Shown in pieces: positions 61,492 to 64,000 of a stretch of 64,000 bases of DNA; within the stretch, counting starts at the first letter, position 1; each line of letters begins with the position of its first letter. The stretch spans positions 1-64,000 of the forward strand of contig NZ_PXNQ02000013.1 in NCBI RefSeq assembly GCF_003007735.2, written 5' to 3'. Position numbers and translations under genes: made by a program. The notes under the pieces are model-generated. The model did no database searches, was not told the origin of the DNA, and was given only the letters and a program-made list of their open reading frames with translations. The DNA comes from Paracoccus methylarcula. Lineage in GTDB: Bacteria; Pseudomonadota; Alphaproteobacteria; Rhodobacterales; Rhodobacteraceae.

Positions 61492-62328
61492 ATGTCCGAA
61501 ACCGCCCTTGCCGATCCCGAGACCATCGCCGCGCGCCGGGCCGAGGTCACGCGTTTCACTCGCGCCCGATACGGCATCGGCGGCACCCTGAAGCTGCATC
61601 GCGCGGCTTTCGGGCTGGATCTGGTGCGGGCACCGCTGAATGTCGCACTGTCGCCGGTCTTCCTGCTGACCCGGCTTCTTGCGATGCTGCTCTCGGCGGT
61701 GGGCGCGAAACGCGCGGGGACATGGCTTGCGGGCAGGAACATCTTCCTGAAATCCGACATCGCGCGCCGGATCGAGACCGATCTGTCCGGGTTTCTCGAC
61801 CATCTCGCCGAACGGGGCATCGGCCCCCGCGCGGATCCCGAAACCATCCGGCAGGAAATCTCCCGCCATACCGAGACCCGCAACGCGGTGGCCGAGATCA
61901 CCACCTCGATCCTGGTCCTGCTGGCGGGGCTGCTGCTGTTCGACCGGGCAACGCCGGGGATCATCTCGCTGACCGGTCCACTGGCCGAGATGCGCGCCTA
62001 TTCCACGGCGATCGAGGATTTCACGCTCGGGCGCGGCATGGGCCGGATGTGGTATGCCGTCTTCCCGGTCGAGCTTACCCCCATGCAGATCATCCTGACC
62101 GGTGTCATCCTGGCGATGATCGGTTCCATCGTCACCACATTCGCGGGGCTGATCGCCGATCCGCTGCAGGTTCTGACCGGGCGGCATCGCCGCCGCCTGA
62201 TGCGGCTGCTCGCGCGGCTCGACCGGGCAGAGGCGCCGACTTCAAGTCTCGAAGGCGAGCATCTGCTGGCGCGGCTCGGTGATCTGGGCGACCTGGCGCT
62301 CAGCCTCTGGCGAACGCTGCGCAGCTAG
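61492..62328 (+). CDS. Conserved membrane protein of unknown function
   Basis: 278 residues. An N-terminal segment (RYGIGGTLKLHRAAFGLDLV, then APLNVALSPVFLLTRLLAML) that may associate with the membrane, a soluble middle part with Arg/Glu-rich helices, then two clear helices (EITTSILVLLAGLLLFDRAT and MQIILTGVILAMIGSIVTTFAG) and a charged C-terminus. It resembles the DUF6635-type proteins of Rhodobacterales as far as I can judge. It stands alone. In-frame ATG 61393 would add 33 residues without support. Confidence 0.75.
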   Translation: MSETALADPETIAARRAEVTRFTRARYGIGGTLKLHRAAFGLDLVRAPLNVALSPVFLLTRLLAMLLSAVGAKRAGTWLAGRNIFLKSDIARRIETDLSGFLDHLAERGIGPRADPETIRQEISRHTETRNAVAEITTSILVLLAGLLLFDRATPGIISLTGPLAEMRAYSTAIEDFTLGRGMGRMWYAVFPVELTPMQIILTGVILAMIGSIVTTFAGLIADPLQVLTGRHRRRLMRLLARLDRAEAPTSSLEGEHLLARLGDLGDLALSLWRTLRS

Positions 62329-62364
62329 AGCGCTTTGCGCTTAATCGAGCCCATCCCGGCCCAT

Positions 62365-62412
62365 TTCTTCTTCATGCAAGTATCCCGGGGGTCCGGGGGC
62401 AGCGCCCCCGGC
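62365..62412 (-). repeat. Dispersed intergenic element, copy 10
   Basis: Read on the minus strand: a perfect hairpin CCGGGGGC/GCCCCCGG (62393-62411), then ccccGGGATACTTGCATGAAGAAG. It lies downstream of the queF stop in queF orientation, between two convergent genes. Confidence 0.8.
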
Positions 62413-62460
62413 CTTCGCAGGATGCTACTCGCAGCTGAGCCTGATTAACTACAAACTGCC

Positions 62461-62922
62461 CTAGCCGCGGCCGCGATAGCCCGGCACACCCTGATCGGGC
62501 AGCCACAACCCGGCGGGCACCGCCCCCGTCTGCCAGAACACGTCGATCGGCATGCCGCCGCGCGGATACCAGTAGCCGCCGATGCGCAGCCATTGCGGGG
62601 CCAGAGTCTCGGCCAGCCGCTTGCCGATGCTCACCGTGCAGTCCTCGTGGAAAGCGCCGTGATTGCGGAAGCTGCCCAGGTAGAGCTTCAGCGATTTCGA
62701 TTCGACCAGCCAGTCGCCCGGCACGTAATCGATCACCAGATGGGCGAAATCGGGCTGCCCGGTCATCGGGCAGAGGCTGGTGAATTCGGGTTGGGTAAAG
62801 CGGACCGCGTAGATCTCGCCGGGTTGCGGGTTCGGCACCCGTTCCAGCACCGCCTCATCGGGGTTTCGCGGCAATTCGGTGCTGGCGCCAAGCTGGGTCA
62901 GCGCGTCTGTGTAATGGCTCAT
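62461..62922 (-). CDS. queF: NADPH-dependent 7-cyano-7-deazaguanine reductase
   Basis: 153 residues. The short (unimodular, T-fold) QueF type that reduces preQ0 to preQ1 in queuosine synthesis. Active-site Cys and Asp in [20 protein letters not shown]; the QueF motif in [20 protein letters not shown], followed by DC. The start at 62922 fits family length. Confidence 0.95.
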   Translation of the reverse strand: MSHYTDALTQLGASTELPRNPDEAVLERVPNPQPGEIYAVRFTQPEFTSLCPMTGQPDFAHLVIDYVPGDWLVESKSLKLYLGSFRNHGAFHEDCTVSIGKRLAETLAPQWLRIGGYWYPRGGMPIDVFWQTGAVPAGLWLPDQGVPGYRGRG

Positions 62923-63040
62923 CTCGGGCTCCTGTTTTGACCGGGTGGGCTGCGACCGGGAAGGCCCCGATAGCAGCCAAGCGCGATCCGCGTCAATCCG
63001 CACCCTTGCGCCCGGCCGCATCGCGGGCCACCAATGCACC

Positions 63041-64000
63041 ATGAGACTGGACATCGCCATCATCGGGGCCGGGATCGGCGGGCTGGCCGCCGCCGCATTG
63101 CTGGCCCGCGACGGACATCGCCTGACGCTGTTCGAGCGTTTCGAGGCACCGCGCCCGCTTGGCTCGGGGTTGGTGATCCAGCCGGTCGGGCTGAGCGTGC
63201 TGGACGATCTGGGGCTGGGCGAAGAGGCGCGGCGCCTGTCCTCCCCGATCACCCGGATGCTGGGCCATGACGCGCGGGCCGGGCGGCTGGCGCTGGATGT
63301 CGCCTACCCGCGGGACGATCCCGGACGCGCGCTTCACCGCGCCAGCCTGTTTCACCTGCTCTGGCAGCTTGCCCGGGATTCCGGCATCGAGCTGATCACC
63401 TCGGCAGCCGTGACCGGCGTGCCGCAAGACGGCCTGCGCCGCCGGGTCACACTCCAGGACGGGCGCAGTCTCGGCCCCTTCGACCTGGTCGTGGATGCGG
63501 CCGGGGCGGGCTCGGCGATCTCGCCCTTGCGGGCGCGCCCGCTTGGCTATGGCGCGTTATGGACCAGCGTCGCATGGCCCGAGGGCCATGACCTGCCCCG
63601 CGATCAGTTGCGCCAGCGTTATCGCGGTGCCCGCCGGATGGCCGGGATCCTGCCGATCGGGCGGATGCCCGGTGATCCGACGCCCATGGCCGCATTCTTC
63701 TGGTCGCTGCCGACCGCAGAGATCCCCCGCTGGCGCGAGGAACCGCTGGAGAGGTGGCGCGAGGATGTGCTGGCCCTCTGGCCGGAAATCGAACCTTTCC
63801 TGGCCGGCATCACGAGCCACGACCAGATGACCCCGGCCAGCTACAGCCACGGCACGCTGCGGCGGCCCTTTGCCCCGGCATTGGCGCATATCGGCGATGC
63901 CGCCCATCGCGCCAGCCCGCAACTGGGGCAGGGGGCGAACATGGCGCTTCTGGATGCGCAGGCCCTGGCCATCGCCCTGCGGTCCCTGCCGGTCGAGGAT
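63041..64000 (+). CDS. FAD-dependent monooxygenase (partial, runs off the right edge)
   Basis: 320 codons are visible of a PHBH-fold flavoprotein. N-terminal FAD dinucleotide-binding [20 protein letters not shown] with the acidic residue in [10 protein letters not shown]. The DG motif region appears as [17 protein letters not shown]. The second FAD motif near the end is [20 protein letters not shown]. The substrate is not known; candidates are aromatic hydroxylases and UbiH-like enzymes. It is divergent from queF with about 118 bases between. Confidence 0.88.
   Translation, partial: MRLDIAIIGAGIGGLAAAALLARDGHRLTLFERFEAPRPLGSGLVIQPVGLSVLDDLGLGEEARRLSSPITRMLGHDARAGRLALDVAYPRDDPGRALHRASLFHLLWQLARDSGIELITSAAVTGVPQDGLRRRVTLQDGRSLGPFDLVVDAAGAGSAISPLRARPLGYGALWTSVAWPEGHDLPRDQLRQRYRGARRMAGILPIGRMPGDPTPMAAFFWSLPTAEIPRWREEPLERWREDVLALWPEIEPFLAGITSHDQMTPASYSHGTLRRPFAPALAHIGDAAHRASPQLGQGANMALLDAQALAIALRSLPVED

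Overview
The window is a high-GC, densely coded chromosomal segment of an alphaproteobacterium. The gene content and order fit Rhodobacterales, most likely Paracoccus or a close relative. The indicators are a Rhodobacter-type gene transfer agent (GTA) remnant next to cysE, a class II DAHP synthase, prfA-prmC-DUF4167 in a row, and the lptF-lptG-lptD-surA-pdxA-rsmA operon divergent from pepA-holC. I see no rRNA, IS element, CRISPR array or integrase. The only tRNA is tRNA-Leu(UAA).

Layout. 1-3.2 kb: the Tol system on the minus strand (ybgC, a sulfotransferase-like gene, tolQ, tolR, and tolA running off the edge). 3.4-6.6 kb: a small exported protein, a compositionally atypical zinc-metallopeptidase-like gene related to the 'vgr-related' family, a LysR regulator and a hypothetical protein. 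6.7-8.1 kb: 3-oxoacid CoA-transferase. 8.2-14.0 kb: a polyamine-type ABC importer with two tandem paralogous binding proteins. 14.1-14.7 kb: a gene-free stretch with four terminator-like hairpins, possibly a tandem sRNA array. 14.75-22.0 kb: a broken GTA cluster. g1 is intact, g2 is truncated, and a small inverted block carries the g4 start, g3.5 and the portal C-terminus. The g5-g13 genes are gone, g14 is a stub, g15 is full length, and a DUF2793 gene is frameshifted. 22-24.7 kb: cysE, pyrD and a DUF952 gene. 24.9-30.6 kb: 5'-nucleotidase, Hint-domain protein, GlxA/AraC regulator and DAHP synthase. 30.6-34.6 kb: lipid A-type acyltransferase, EamA transporter, transketolase. 34.7-41.4 kb: homogentisate catabolism (MarR regulator divergent from hmgA-fahA-maiA), followed by a TRAP transporter. 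41.6-44.4 kb: BCCT transporter, aspartic protease, MarC. 44.7-49.1 kb: rpsF-rpsR-rplI divergent from prfA-prmC and a DUF4167 gene. 49.2-59.1 kb: LPS-export and outer-membrane operon versus pepA-holC. 59.5-64 kb: arginase, tRNA-Leu, two small Gly-rich membrane proteins, a membrane protein, queF and an FAD-monooxygenase running off the edge.

Three cross-cutting observations. First, at least ten copies of a dispersed intergenic element occur: GC-rich hairpin(s), then a core close to GGATATTTGCATGAAGAAG. It almost always sits just after a stop codon and in the same orientation as that gene. Second, five genes (g2, g14, cysE, pyrD, prfA) each carry a single-base loss that is repaired by adding one base. 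Because prfA is essential and cysE and pyrD are core biosynthetic genes, sequencing or assembly indels are the likely cause for those three. The GTA rearrangement cannot be explained that way and is real decay. Third, the hmgA promoter is covered by a 15-5-15 inverted repeat, almost certainly the operator of the divergent MarR regulator.
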